From positions 5,828,001 through 5,892,000 of the forward strand of contig NZ_CP121261.1 of NCBI RefSeq assembly GCF_029637605.1: a DNA stretch of 64,000 nt, written 5' to 3'. The notes beneath the pieces are model-generated. The model was not told the DNA's origin. It made no database searches and was given only the letters and a program-made list of their open reading frames with translations. Each line of letters opens with the position of its first letter. Position 1 is the stretch's first letter. This DNA comes from Achromobacter spanius (GTDB taxonomy: Bacteria; Pseudomonadota; Gammaproteobacteria; Burkholderiales; Burkholderiaceae_B). The position numbers were made by a program, and so were the translations under genes. Below are positions 55,331 to 64,000 of the stretch, in pieces.

Positions 55331-55987
55331 ATGACTTTTACCACTGTCCTTTTCTACATACTGGCCGCCGTGCTGGTGATCGCGGCGTTCCGCGTGATCA
55401 CCGCGCGTAGTCCGGTCACCGCGGTATTGCACCTGATCCTGGCATTCTCCAACGCAGCCATGCTGTGGATGCTGCTGGGCGCTGAGTTCCTGGCCTTGTT
55501 GCTGGTGCTGGTGTACGTGGGCGCCGTGATGGTGCTCTTCCTCTTCGTCGTGATGATGCTGGACATCCGCATGGATGCCATGCGCCAGGGCCTGAAGACC
55601 TACCTGCCGCTGGGCCTGGTGATCGGTCTGGTGCTGGTGCTGGAAATGTCGTTCGTGCTGGGTTCCACCTGGTACGGCGCGGGTCCGCAAGCCCCGGTCG
55701 CTGGCGACTACAACAACGCCCGCGCGCTCGGCGAAGCCATGTACACGCAGTACATCTACGCCATTGAAGTGGGTGCCGCGCTGCTGCTGGTGGGCATGGT
55801 CGCCGCGATTGCGCTGACGCTGCGCCGCCGCCGCGACGTGAAGTACAACGACCCGGTAGCCGCCGTGCGCGTCCGCTCGAAGGACCGCTTCCGCATGGTC
55901 AGCATGCCCGCCCAGAGCGAGCGTGCCCAAGCCAAGCGTGATGCGTCGTCCGGCGCCGCCGCCGCGCCCCAAGGAGAAAAACAATGA
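55331..55987 (+). CDS. nuoJ: NADH-quinone oxidoreductase subunit J
   Basis: The 218-residue membrane subunit (ND6 type) has five helices. The third has the conserved [20 protein letters not shown] with the pi-bulge Tyr/Gly. The C-terminal 40 residues are a basic, Ala-rich cytoplasmic tail ([18 protein letters not shown]) longer than in many relatives. The stop overlaps the nuoK start. Confidence 0.95.
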   Translation: MTFTTVLFYILAAVLVIAAFRVITARSPVTAVLHLILAFSNAAMLWMLLGAEFLALLLVLVYVGAVMVLFLFVVMMLDIRMDAMRQGLKTYLPLGLVIGLVLVLEMSFVLGSTWYGAGPQAPVAGDYNNARALGEAMYTQYIYAIEVGAALLLVGMVAAIALTLRRRRDVKYNDPVAAVRVRSKDRFRMVSMPAQSERAQAKRDASSGAAAAPQGEKQ

Positions 55988-56292
55988 CGCTGACGCTGGC
56001 CCACTATCTGATCCTTGGGGCGATCCTGTTCGCCATCGGGATCTTCGGCATCTTCCTGAACCGCCGCAACCTGATCATTCTCTTGATGTCCATCGAGCTC
56101 GTGCTCCTGGCCGTCAACATGAACTTCGTGGCGTTCTCCAGCTGGTTCGGCGACACCGCCGGCCAGGTGTTCGTGTTCTTCATCCTGACCGTGGCCGCCG
56201 CTGAAGCGGCGATCGGCCTGGCCATTTTGGTGCTGCTGTTCCGCAACCTGAACACGATCAACGTTGACGAACTCGATCGCCTGAAGGGCTGA
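55984..56292 (+). CDS. nuoK: NADH-quinone oxidoreductase subunit K
   Basis: The 102-residue membrane subunit (ND4L type) has three helices, with the proton-path glutamates in [17 protein letters not shown] and [16 protein letters not shown]. It starts four bases inside nuoJ. Confidence 0.97.
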   Translation: MTLTLAHYLILGAILFAIGIFGIFLNRRNLIILLMSIELVLLAVNMNFVAFSSWFGDTAGQVFVFFILTVAAAEAAIGLAILVLLFRNLNTINVDELDRLKG

Positions 56293-56309
56293 CGGGGTAT
56301 TGGAAGAAA

Positions 56310-58352
56310 ATGTCTAGCTCACCCAATCTCTACTTGCTCATCGCGCTGGCACCGCTGGCCGGAGCAATTCTCGCGGGCCTTTTCGGCACCGGCTTCCTGG
56401 GCCGTCCCATCGGCCGCCGCGCATCCCACGTCATCACCATTCTTGGCGTGCTCATCTCGGCCATCGGTTCGGTGGTGGTGCTGGGCGACGTCCTGAACGG
56501 CCTGCGCTTTGACGGCGCGGTCTACACCTGGAGCCTCATCGGCCAGACCAAGCTGGAAATCGGCTTCCTGATCGATCCGCTGTCGGCCATGATGATGGTC
56601 GTGGTGACCTCCGTGTCGCTGATGGTGCACATCTACACCATCGGCTACATGGCTGACGACCCCGGCTATCAGCGCTTCTTCTCGTACATCTCGCTGTTCA
56701 CGTTCTCCATGCTGATGCTGGTGATGTCGAACAACATGGTGCAGCTGTTCTTCGGCTGGGAAGCAGTGGGCCTGGTGTCGTACCTGCTGATCGGTTTCTG
56801 GTACACCCGCCCGACGGCCATCTTCGCCAACATGAAGGCATTCCTGATCAACCGCGTTGGTGACTTCGGCTTCGTGCTGGGTATCGGCCTGTTGTTCGCG
56901 TACGCCGGCACGATGCACTACGGCGAAGTCTTCGCCCAAGCCGACAAGCTGGCCGCGATGACCCTGCCGGGTTCTGACTGGATGCTGCTGACCGTGGCGT
57001 GTATCTGCCTGTTCATCGGCGCCATGGGCAAATCGGCCCAGGTTCCGCTGCACGCCTGGCTGCCTGACTCCATGGAAGGCCCGACCCCGATCTCCGCGCT
57101 GATCCACGCCGCCACCATGGTGACGGCCGGTATCTTCATGGTGGCGCGCTTCTCGCCGCTGTTCGAACTGTCGGACGTGGCGCTGTCGTTCATCATCGTG
57201 ATCGGCGCCATCGGCGCGCTGTTCCTGGGCATCCTGGGCATCATCCAGACGGACATCAAGCGCGTTGTCGCGTACTCCACGCTGTCGCAGCTGGGCTACA
57301 TGACCGTCGCGCTGGGCGCCTCGGCCTACTCGGTGGCCATTTTCCACCTGATGACCCACGCCTTCTTCAAGGCGCTGCTGTTCCTGGGCGCGGGCTCGGT
57401 CATCATCGGCATGCACCACGACCAGGACATCCGCAACATGGGCGGCCTGCGCAAGTACATGCCCATCACCTGGATCACGTTCCTGCTGGGTACGCTGGCC
57501 CTGGTTGGCACGCCGTTCTTCTCGGGTTTCTACTCGAAGGAAAACATCATCGAAGCGGCCGGCCACGCCAACGTCTGGGGCGCAAGCTTCGCGTACTACG
57601 CCGTGCTGATCGGTGTGTTCGTGACGTCGCTGTACTCGTTCCGCGTGTACTTCCTGGTCTTCCACGGCAAGGAACGCTTTGACACCAGCGACCACGGTCA
57701 CGGCCACGACGATCATGCCCATGACGACCACGGTCACGGTCACGATGACCACGGCCACGGCCATCATGGCGGCAAGCCGCATGAGTCGCCCTGGGTGGTG
57801 ACGCTGCCGCTGATCCTGCTGGCGATTCCGTCGGTGCTGGTTGGCGCCTGGGCGGTTGACCCGATGCTGTTCGGCAAGTTCTTCAACGGCGTGATCACGG
57901 TGCTGCCGCAGCATCCGGCCATGCACGAACTGCAAGAAGAATGGCACGGCTGGGTTGCCTATGGCCTGCATGCCTTCCAGACCCTGCCGTTCTGGCTGGT
58001 CGTGGCTGGTTTCGTCATTGCCTGGTACTGCTACCTGATCAATCCCAAGGTTCCGGCCGCCATCAAGGCCAACCTGTCCGGCGTGAACAAGGTGCTTGAA
58101 AACAAGTACTACGTGGACTGGGTCAACGAGCAGATCATCGCTCGCGGCATGCGCGCCCTGGGCCGTGGCCTGTGGCAGACAGGCGACCGTGGCATCATCG
58201 ATGGCCTGCTGGTCAACGGTAGCGCTCGCCTGGTCGGCTGGGTGGCCGCGGTCAGCCGCCACCTGCAGTCCGGCTTCATCTATCACTACGCGTTCGCGAT
58301 GATCATCGGCATCATGGCGCTGGTGACTTTCTTTGTGCTGATTCCCCAATGA
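56310..58352 (+). CDS. nuoL: NADH-quinone oxidoreductase subunit L
   Basis: The 680-residue antiporter-like subunit (ND5 type) sits at the far end of the membrane arm. Core features are FFGWEAVGLVSYLLIGFWY with the key Glu, GKSAQVPLHAWLPDSMEGPT with the key Lys, and the long C-terminal lateral helix. An unusual loop at about residues 464-489 has 12 His in 26 residues (DHGHGHDD-type repeats) between helices. The stop overlaps the nuoM start. Confidence 0.96.
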   Translation: MSSSPNLYLLIALAPLAGAILAGLFGTGFLGRPIGRRASHVITILGVLISAIGSVVVLGDVLNGLRFDGAVYTWSLIGQTKLEIGFLIDPLSAMMMVVVTSVSLMVHIYTIGYMADDPGYQRFFSYISLFTFSMLMLVMSNNMVQLFFGWEAVGLVSYLLIGFWYTRPTAIFANMKAFLINRVGDFGFVLGIGLLFAYAGTMHYGEVFAQADKLAAMTLPGSDWMLLTVACICLFIGAMGKSAQVPLHAWLPDSMEGPTPISALIHAATMVTAGIFMVARFSPLFELSDVALSFIIVIGAIGALFLGILGIIQTDIKRVVAYSTLSQLGYMTVALGASAYSVAIFHLMTHAFFKALLFLGAGSVIIGMHHDQDIRNMGGLRKYMPITWITFLLGTLALVGTPFFSGFYSKENIIEAAGHANVWGASFAYYAVLIGVFVTSLYSFRVYFLVFHGKERFDTSDHGHGHDDHAHDDHGHGHDDHGHGHHGGKPHESPWVVTLPLILLAIPSVLVGAWAVDPMLFGKFFNGVITVLPQHPAMHELQEEWHGWVAYGLHAFQTLPFWLVVAGFVIAWYCYLINPKVPAAIKANLSGVNKVLENKYYVDWVNEQIIARGMRALGRGLWQTGDRGIIDGLLVNGSARLVGWVAAVSRHLQSGFIYHYAFAMIIGIMALVTFFVLIPQ

Positions 58353-59851
58353 TGGCAAGCGAGATGGCATCCAACACTTTCCCCTGGCTCACGCTTGCGA
58401 TCTTTGTCCCGATCGTATTCGGCCTGCTGGTGCTGGCGGTGGGCCGTGACGACCGTCCCGGTCTGGCGCGCGGCTTGTCGCTGGCTGGCGCCGTTGCCGG
58501 TTTCCTCGTCACGATTCCGCTCTACACCGGTTTTGACAACACCACGGCTGCCATGCAGTTCGTGGAAAAGGCCTCGTGGATCGAAGCCTTCAACGTCAAC
58601 TACCACCTGGGCATCGACGGCATTTCTCTGTGGTTCGTCCTCCTGACCGCGTTCATCACCGTCATCGTGGTGCTGGCCGGCTGGGAAGTCATCACCAGCC
58701 GCGTGGCGCAGTACATGGCCGCCTTCCTGATCCTGTCGGGTCTGATGGTGGGCGTGTTCGCCGCGCTGGACGGCATGCTGTTCTACGTGTTCTTCGAAGC
58801 CACGCTGATCCCGATGTACATCATCATCGGGGCGTGGGGCGGCGATAACCGTATCTACGCGGCATTCAAGTTCTTCCTTTACACGCTGATGGGTTCCCTG
58901 TTGACCCTGATCGCGTTCATCTACCTGTGGCATGCATCGGGTGGTTCGTTCGACATCCTGACCTGGCACCAGGTCAAGCTGGGCCAGACCGAACAGATCC
59001 TGATCTTCGTGGCGCTGCTGGCGGCGTTCGCGGTGAAGGTGCCGATGTGGCCGGTGCACACGTGGTTGCCGGACGTGCACGTGGAAGCGCCCACGGGCGG
59101 CTCCATCGTGCTGGCCGCAATCATGCTGAAGCTGGGCGCCTATGGCTTCCTGCGCTTCTCGCTGCCGATCACGCCCGATGCCTCGCACAGCTTGGCCGGC
59201 CTGATGATCACGCTGTCGCTGATCGCGGTGATCTATATCGGCCTGGTGGCGATCATCCAGGAAGACATGAAGAAGCTGGTGGCTTATTCGTCGGTGGCCC
59301 ACATGGGTTTCGTGACGCTGGGCTTCTTCATCTTCAACACGGCCGGCGTCGAAGGCGCCATCGTGCAGATGATTTCCCACGGCTTCGTGTCGGGCGCCAT
59401 GTTCATGTGTATCGGCGTCTTGTACGACCGCATGCACTCGCGCCAGATCGCCGATTACGGTGGTGTGGTCAACGTGATGCCGCGTTTCGCCACGTTCTTC
59501 ATCCTGTTCTCGATGGCCAACAGCGGCCTGCCGGCCACCAGCGGTTTCGTCGGCGAGTTCATGGTGATCATGGGCGCGGTCGAGCACAACTTCTGGATCG
59601 GCCTGTTGGCGGCTACCGCCCTGATCATGGGTGCTGCGTATTCGCTGTGGATGGTCAAGCGTGTGGTCCTGGGCGACATCGCCAATGACCACGTCCGCGA
59701 GCTGACCGATATCAACCGCCGCGAATTTGTGATTCTTGGCGTGATGGCGATCGCCGTGTTGTACATGGGGATCTATCCCAAGCCCTTTACCGACGTCATG
59801 CACGTATCGGTCGAGGCCCTGCTGCAACACGTTGCCGTCTCGAAACTGTAA
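58349..59851 (+). CDS. nuoM: NADH-quinone oxidoreductase subunit M
   Basis: The 499- or 500-residue antiporter-like subunit (ND4 type) has consecutive ATG codons at 58349 and 58352; either overlaps or abuts the nuoL stop. Key stretches are YVFFEATLIPMYIIIG with the coupling Glu and KVPMWPVHTWLPDVHVEAPT with the Lys. It translocates protons in the middle of the membrane arm. Confidence 0.96.
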   Translation: MMASEMASNTFPWLTLAIFVPIVFGLLVLAVGRDDRPGLARGLSLAGAVAGFLVTIPLYTGFDNTTAAMQFVEKASWIEAFNVNYHLGIDGISLWFVLLTAFITVIVVLAGWEVITSRVAQYMAAFLILSGLMVGVFAALDGMLFYVFFEATLIPMYIIIGAWGGDNRIYAAFKFFLYTLMGSLLTLIAFIYLWHASGGSFDILTWHQVKLGQTEQILIFVALLAAFAVKVPMWPVHTWLPDVHVEAPTGGSIVLAAIMLKLGAYGFLRFSLPITPDASHSLAGLMITLSLIAVIYIGLVAIIQEDMKKLVAYSSVAHMGFVTLGFFIFNTAGVEGAIVQMISHGFVSGAMFMCIGVLYDRMHSRQIADYGGVVNVMPRFATFFILFSMANSGLPATSGFVGEFMVIMGAVEHNFWIGLLAATALIMGAAYSLWMVKRVVLGDIANDHVRELTDINRREFVILGVMAIAVLYMGIYPKPFTDVMHVSVEALLQHVAVSKL

Positions 59852-59860
59852 GACAAGACA

Positions 59861-61345
59861 ATGATGCAATCCCAAATCGATTTCGCCCTGGCGGCGCCGG
59901 AAATCCTTCTGCTGGTTTCCGGCCTGGCTATCCTGCTCGTCGACGCGGTCAGCAATCACCCCGAGCGCAAGCCGACGTTTCTGCTGACCCTGCTGGTGTT
60001 GGGCGCGCTGACCGTCGTGTCGGCCGTCCAATGGATGAACGGCGTTGCGGGCGCGACCTTCCACGGTCTGTACGTCACCGACGAACTGTCGCACCTGCTG
60101 AAGATCGCGTCCTACATTGCCGTGGGCGCCACGCTGGTCTATGGCCGTGTCTATGCGCAAGTGCGTGACATGCTCAAGGGCGGCGAGCTCTACGTCCTGA
60201 CGCTGTTCGCGCTGCTGGGCCAGATGGTCATGATTTCCTCCGGGAACCTGATCTCCATCTACCTGGGCCTGGAACTGATGTCGCTGGCGCTGTACGCGCT
60301 GATCGCGCTGCGCCGCGATGACGTCGTCGCCACCGAAGCCGCCATGAAGTACTTCGTGCTGGGCGCGTTGGCCTCGGGCTTCCTGCTGTACGGCATGTCG
60401 ATGGTCTACGGCGCCACGGGTCACCTGGACCTGGCTGAAGTGTCCAAGGTCATCGCCGCCGGCCAAGCCGAGAAGATGGCGCTGGTCTTCGGCATCGTGT
60501 TCCTGGTGTCGGGCCTGGCGTTCAAGCTGGGCGCCGTGCCGTTCCACATGTGGGTGCCGGACGTCTACCAAGGTTCGCCGACTGCCGTCACGCTGATCCT
60601 GGGCGGCGCGCCCAAGCTGGCCGCCTTCGCCATCACCCTGCGCCTGCTGGTGGATGGCCTGCATGGCCTGGCCGCCGACTGGCAGCCGATGCTGATGATC
60701 CTGGCGGTGCTGTCGCTGGCGATCGGTAACCTGACCGCCATCGCGCAGACCAACTTCAAGCGCATGCTGGCGTATTCGACCATCTCGCACATGGGCTTCG
60801 TGCTGCTGGGCCTGATGTCGGGTGCGGTGGATGGCAAACCGGAACTGTCGTCGGCCGCCTATGGCGCGTCGCTGTTCTACATGCTGACCTACGTGCTGAC
60901 CACGCTGGCCAGCTTCGGCATCGTGTTGCTGCTGTCGCGTCAGGGTTTCGAGTGCGAGCACATCGACGATCTGAAGGGCCTGAACCGCCGCAGCCCGTGG
61001 CATGCCTTCATCGTGCTGCTGCTGATGTTCTCGCTGGCCGGCATTCCGCCGCTGGTGGGCTTCTACGCCAAGCTGGCCGTGCTGCAAGCGCTGATCAGCG
61101 CGGGCCACGTGACGCTGGCGGTGGTGGCGGTGCTGTTCTCGCTGATCGGTGCGTTCTACTACCTGCGTGTCGTCAAGGTCGTTTACTTCGATGAGCCGGT
61201 GGCTGATGTGGCCCCGATCGTCGCGACCTGCGGCCAACGCGGTCTGCTGTCGATCAACGGCGCCATGATGCTGGTGCTGGGCTTGTTGCCCGGTGGCCTG
61301 ATGGCACTGTGCGTACAGGCCATCCGGTCGTCGCTGAGCCTGTAA
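59861..61345 (+). CDS. nuoN: NADH-quinone oxidoreductase subunit N
   Basis: The 494-residue antiporter-like subunit (ND2 type) has [20 protein letters not shown] with the Glu and [20 protein letters not shown] with the Lys and His. It is the last nuo gene, so all 14 subunits are present in canonical order. It lies ten bases after nuoM. Confidence 0.96.
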   Translation: MMQSQIDFALAAPEILLLVSGLAILLVDAVSNHPERKPTFLLTLLVLGALTVVSAVQWMNGVAGATFHGLYVTDELSHLLKIASYIAVGATLVYGRVYAQVRDMLKGGELYVLTLFALLGQMVMISSGNLISIYLGLELMSLALYALIALRRDDVVATEAAMKYFVLGALASGFLLYGMSMVYGATGHLDLAEVSKVIAAGQAEKMALVFGIVFLVSGLAFKLGAVPFHMWVPDVYQGSPTAVTLILGGAPKLAAFAITLRLLVDGLHGLAADWQPMLMILAVLSLAIGNLTAIAQTNFKRMLAYSTISHMGFVLLGLMSGAVDGKPELSSAAYGASLFYMLTYVLTTLASFGIVLLLSRQGFECEHIDDLKGLNRRSPWHAFIVLLLMFSLAGIPPLVGFYAKLAVLQALISAGHVTLAVVAVLFSLIGAFYYLRVVKVVYFDEPVADVAPIVATCGQRGLLSINGAMMLVLGLLPGGLMALCVQAIRSSLSL

Positions 61346-61358
61346 GCGGGATACAGCC

Positions 61359-61688
61359 ATGAACCAGACGCTGGCGGTATGGCTGTTGATCGCGCTGGCG
61401 CTGGTCAGCGCCAACCTGCCGTTCCTGACCGAACGGGTGTTTGCCGTCTTGCCCTGGAAGCAGGGTGGGGCGGTGGCGGTCAAGCCGTTCTGGATGCGTC
61501 TGGTTGAAGTGCTGGTGTTTTACGCCATCGTCGGCGCGTTGGGTTTTGCCTTCGAGTCCACGCTGGGCAATCGGTTTGCCCAGACGTGGGAGTTCTACGC
61601 CATTACCCTCAGCCTGTATCTGGTGCTGGCCTATCCGGGCTTCGTGTATCGCTATTTATTCAAGCGTCACCCTCGCTTGCGGGTGTAA
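61359..61688 (+). CDS. DUF2818 family membrane protein
   Basis: The 109-residue protein has three predicted membrane segments (about 1-22, 45-65, 75-98). It belongs to a small family typically found right after nuoN in betaproteobacteria; MNQTLAVWLLIALALVSANL and the charged end FKRHPRLRV are characteristic. It is 13 bases after nuoN and before the operon terminator, so co-transcribed. A role in complex I assembly or stability is plausible from context but unproven. Confidence 0.85.
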   Translation: MNQTLAVWLLIALALVSANLPFLTERVFAVLPWKQGGAVAVKPFWMRLVEVLVFYAIVGALGFAFESTLGNRFAQTWEFYAITLSLYLVLAYPGFVYRYLFKRHPRLRV

Positions 61689-61707
61689 AAGCCCCGCCAG
61701 TACCTTG

Positions 61708-61732
61708 AAAACGCCCTACGGGGCGTTTTTCT
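61708..61732 (+). terminator. Terminator of the nuo operon
   Basis: Stem AACGCCC / GGGCGTT with a TACG loop and five T, 20 bases after the DUF2818 stop. No gene is seen between it and 61950. Confidence 0.88.
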
Positions 61733-61860
61733 TTTGGGTGCTTGAAACTCATCACACCTCGGGCCTCGCGGCTTGGAGAGGCTATGGCGGCCGGCGGCGA
61801 CCGTGTCCCCCTATGCGCCGCCACTGTTGTTTTTTCATCTTTTTGCGCACCACTCAGCTT

Positions 61861-61879
61861 TCATTCAGGTGTCATTCAG
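61861..61879 (+). promoter_or_regulatory. Direct repeat upstream of the TonB receptor gene
   Basis: TCATTCAG occurs at 61861-61868 and again at 61872-61879, an 11-base period. Direct repeats of one helical turn are the usual shape of OmpR/PhoB-family response-regulator sites. A weaker Fur-like sequence (GAAT, seven bases, ATTC) is at about 61916-61930. Confidence 0.45.
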
Positions 61880-61949
61880 CCGCCAGGATCAAAATCGCAA
61901 CCTGTAAAAAAACAAGAATCGTTGCTATTCACGTTCTGGAGAAGCTGGT

Positions 61950-64000
61950 TTGAAGCCCCAAGATTCGTATTCACTGAATACGCTCGCTACCTCGCTTGCC
62001 GCGGCCATAGCGGCGCCCGCCCTGTTCATCAGCCCCTACGCCGCCGCGCAGTCCGCGGATTCGGGCGTCACGCAGCTTGCGCCGGTGCGGGTAGAGGGCG
62101 AAGGCTCTTCATACCAGACCACCACGGTGCCGTCGCCCAAGATGACGGCACCTCTGCTGGACACGCCGCGCACGGTGCAGGTGGTGCCGAAACAGGTGAT
62201 CCAGGACCAAGCCGCGTCGACCTTGCAGGACGTGCTGCGCAACTCGCCGGGCATCACGTTCGGCGCTGGCGAAGGCGGCCGTCCGGGCGGCGACTTGCCC
62301 ATCATCCGCGGTCAGAATTCCGCAGGCAGCCTGTTCCTGGACGGTATCCGCGATTCCAGCACGCAGGTGCGCGACACCTTCAACCTGGAACAGGTGGAAG
62401 TCATCAAGGGCCCGGACTCGGTGTATTCGGGCCGGGGGGGCGCGGGCGGCAGCATCAACATGGTCAGCAAGGCCCCCAAGGTGACGGACTTCACCGAAGC
62501 CACCGCGCAGATCGGCACCGACAACAACTATCGCGCCACCATCGACAGCAACTGGCGCCTGGCCGATAAGGCCGCGTTCCGCTTGAACGTGATGGGCAAC
62601 AAGGGCGATGTGGCCGGCCGCGACAATGCCGTGGACTTCGAACGCTGGGGCGTGGCGCCGTCCTTGATGCTGGGCGTGGGTACGCCGACGCGCATCACGC
62701 TGAGCTACTACCACTATCAAGACGACAGCATGCCGGATTACTCGATCCCGTATGACCCCAAGACGGGGCAGTCGGTGACGGAGACCATGGGCGTCAGCCG
62801 CAAGTCGTTTTACGGACTGACCGGGCGCGACTTCATGAAGACGCGCGACGACGTGGCCACCGTGGACTTCCAGCATGATTTTTCCGACAAGCTGCAACTG
62901 CGCAACGTGACCCGCTATGGCCGTGGCACGACGGACTTCGCCGCCACCAACCCGGACGACAGCAAGCTGAACGTGCCCAATGGGCTGGTGTACCGTGCCT
63001 TGAAGTCGGGTTACTACGTCACCAAGAGCTTCGCCAACCAGACCGACCTGACGGGTGAATTCGAGACGGGCAGTCTCAAGCATTCGTTCGACCTGGGCTT
63101 CGAATACAGCAACATCAAGCAGGACAAGGATGGCTACAAGGAATCGGGTGTGCCCACGGGCGGCAGCAACTGCGTGACCGCAACCAGCGCCGCCGGCGTC
63201 AACACCTACGCCAACCCGGCACTGTGCGCGTCCTTGTGGGACCCGGACCCCGGCACCGACTACCCGGGCACCCTGACCCGCAACAACAACCCCGCGCGCT
63301 ACAACACGGACACCTTGGCGCTCTACGGGTTTGACACCATCAAGTTCAACGAGCAGTGGCAAGCCAGCCTGGGCGCGCGCTGGGACAACTACCGTACCAG
63401 CGGCAGCAACATCGCCGCCGGCCGTAACGACCCGGCGGGCACGCCGGATTTCTACAGCACCAGCCGCAACGACAACCTGTTCAACTACCAGGTCGGCCTG
63501 GCGTACAAGCCCTTGCCCAACGGCACCATCTACGCCACCTACGGCACCTCGTCCACGCCCTCGGCCATTGCGGCCAGCGCCACCAGTGATGCCACGTCGC
63601 TGAGCAATTCATCGCTGGAACCTGAAAAGAGCCGCACCGTGGAAGTGGGCACCAAGTGGCAAGTCTTCGACGACCGCCTGACGCTGTCGGCAGCGGCATT
63701 CCACGACATCCGCAAGAACACCAGCGTGGCCGTGTCGGCCACTGAAGTGGCGCAGGTGGGCGAGGCCAAGGTGCGCGGCATCGAACTGGGCTTCTCGGGC
63801 AGCATCACGCCCAAGTGGAACGTGTTCGGTGGCTACACCTTCATGGACAGCGAAATGACCAAGGGCGCCTACAACAGCGGCGCCGTCGGCCAGGACCTGC
63901 CCAACACCCCGCGCAATGCCTTCAGCCTGTGGACCACCTACAAGGTATTGCCCAAGCTGACGGTGGGCGGTGGCGCCTATTACGTGGACAAGGTCTACGG
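61950..64000 (+). CDS. TonB-dependent siderophore receptor, cut by window edge
   Basis: The first 683 codons of an outer-membrane siderophore receptor of the Fiu/BfrD type are visible. The start is TTG 61950 with GGAG eight bases before it: an in-frame TAA lies at 61905, no ATG or GTG lies between, and a signal peptide follows directly (MKPQDSYSLNTLATSLAAAI, cleavage near YAAAQ). The plug domain is clear (LDTPRTVQVVPKQVIQDQAA, IIRGQNSAGSLFLDGIRD, EVIKGPDSVYSGRGGAGGSI), then barrel strands. A TonB box-like VRVEGEG is near residue 50. The family brings in ferric catecholates; the last strands lie past 64000. Confidence 0.92.
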   Translation, partial: MKPQDSYSLNTLATSLAAAIAAPALFISPYAAAQSADSGVTQLAPVRVEGEGSSYQTTTVPSPKMTAPLLDTPRTVQVVPKQVIQDQAASTLQDVLRNSPGITFGAGEGGRPGGDLPIIRGQNSAGSLFLDGIRDSSTQVRDTFNLEQVEVIKGPDSVYSGRGGAGGSINMVSKAPKVTDFTEATAQIGTDNNYRATIDSNWRLADKAAFRLNVMGNKGDVAGRDNAVDFERWGVAPSLMLGVGTPTRITLSYYHYQDDSMPDYSIPYDPKTGQSVTETMGVSRKSFYGLTGRDFMKTRDDVATVDFQHDFSDKLQLRNVTRYGRGTTDFAATNPDDSKLNVPNGLVYRALKSGYYVTKSFANQTDLTGEFETGSLKHSFDLGFEYSNIKQDKDGYKESGVPTGGSNCVTATSAAGVNTYANPALCASLWDPDPGTDYPGTLTRNNNPARYNTDTLALYGFDTIKFNEQWQASLGARWDNYRTSGSNIAAGRNDPAGTPDFYSTSRNDNLFNYQVGLAYKPLPNGTIYATYGTSSTPSAIAASATSDATSLSNSSLEPEKSRTVEVGTKWQVFDDRLTLSAAAFHDIRKNTSVAVSATEVAQVGEAKVRGIELGFSGSITPKWNVFGGYTFMDSEMTKGAYNSGAVGQDLPNTPRNAFSLWTTYKVLPKLTVGGGAYYVDKVY

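Noticed and set aside
56319..58370. A 683-codon minus-strand frame over nuoL
   Set aside because: Antisense artefact with the same low-complexity His/Gln/Arg composition; no ribosome site or family.
58286..61483. A 1065-codon open frame on the minus strand across nuoL-nuoN
   Set aside because: It is the mirror of the nuoM and nuoN reading frames in GC-rich DNA; the translation is rich in His, Gln and Arg with no domain, and the plus-strand genes are unmistakable.

Overview
The window is high-GC DNA with dense, mostly co-directional operons. It looks like a chromosomal segment of a betaproteobacterium of the Alcaligenaceae, most likely Achromobacter or a close Bordetella relative. The reasons are a complete 14-gene nuoA-N operon followed by a DUF2818 gene, a Burkholderiales-type porin, many periplasmic binding proteins, a CitMHS/TctDE-type citrate module, a MexHI-OpmD-like pump, and a BfrD/Fiu-type TonB receptor. 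The genus assignment is inference from gene content and protein resemblance; no 16S or other marker is present.

Layout. 1-6.5 kb: a LuxR-type regulator cut by the left edge, then a minus-strand response regulator / sensor kinase / solute-binding protein operon divergent from a CitMHS citrate transporter, then a PhaB-like reductase. 6.5-10.2 kb: HicAB toxin-antitoxin, a small lipoprotein, an unknown protein, a cold-shock protein with a small conserved-looking neighbour, and a YedI/DUF808 membrane protein. 10.3-20.3 kb: a peptide-type ABC importer with an alpha/beta hydrolase, a GntR regulator, two paralogous binding proteins and a C45 (penicillin acyltransferase-type) amidohydrolase. Its three transcription units each carry the same TTGGCGCCAA palindrome, so it reads as one regulon. 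20.4-35.9 kb: two complete tripartite RND pumps (one divergent from a TetR gene, one MexHI-OpmD-like followed by a SufR-like Fe-S regulator) flanking a BetT choline transporter. 36.1-40.6 kb: LysR regulator, dipeptide-type binding protein and gamma-glutamyltransferase. 40.7-44.8 kb: lipid kinase / metallophosphoesterase / PAP2 operon, facing a TetR / thioesterase / truncated dehydrogenase operon. 45.2-46.3 kb: porin. 46.6-61.7 kb: the NADH:quinone oxidoreductase operon. 61.9 kb to the end: a TonB-dependent siderophore receptor cut by the right edge.

How the genes work together. The main theme is uptake, processing and efflux of small molecules around a core respiratory operon. The most notable segment is 10.3-20.3 kb, where shared operators link a GntR regulator, an importer, two binding proteins and two hydrolases. 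This suggests import and deacylation of an unidentified N-acyl or amide compound. REP-like repeats of about 70 bp lie at or next to the stop codons of three genes, and a 3 x 23 bp tandem array lies upstream of the LysR gene. No rRNA, tRNA, CRISPR array, prophage or intact insertion sequence was recognised.
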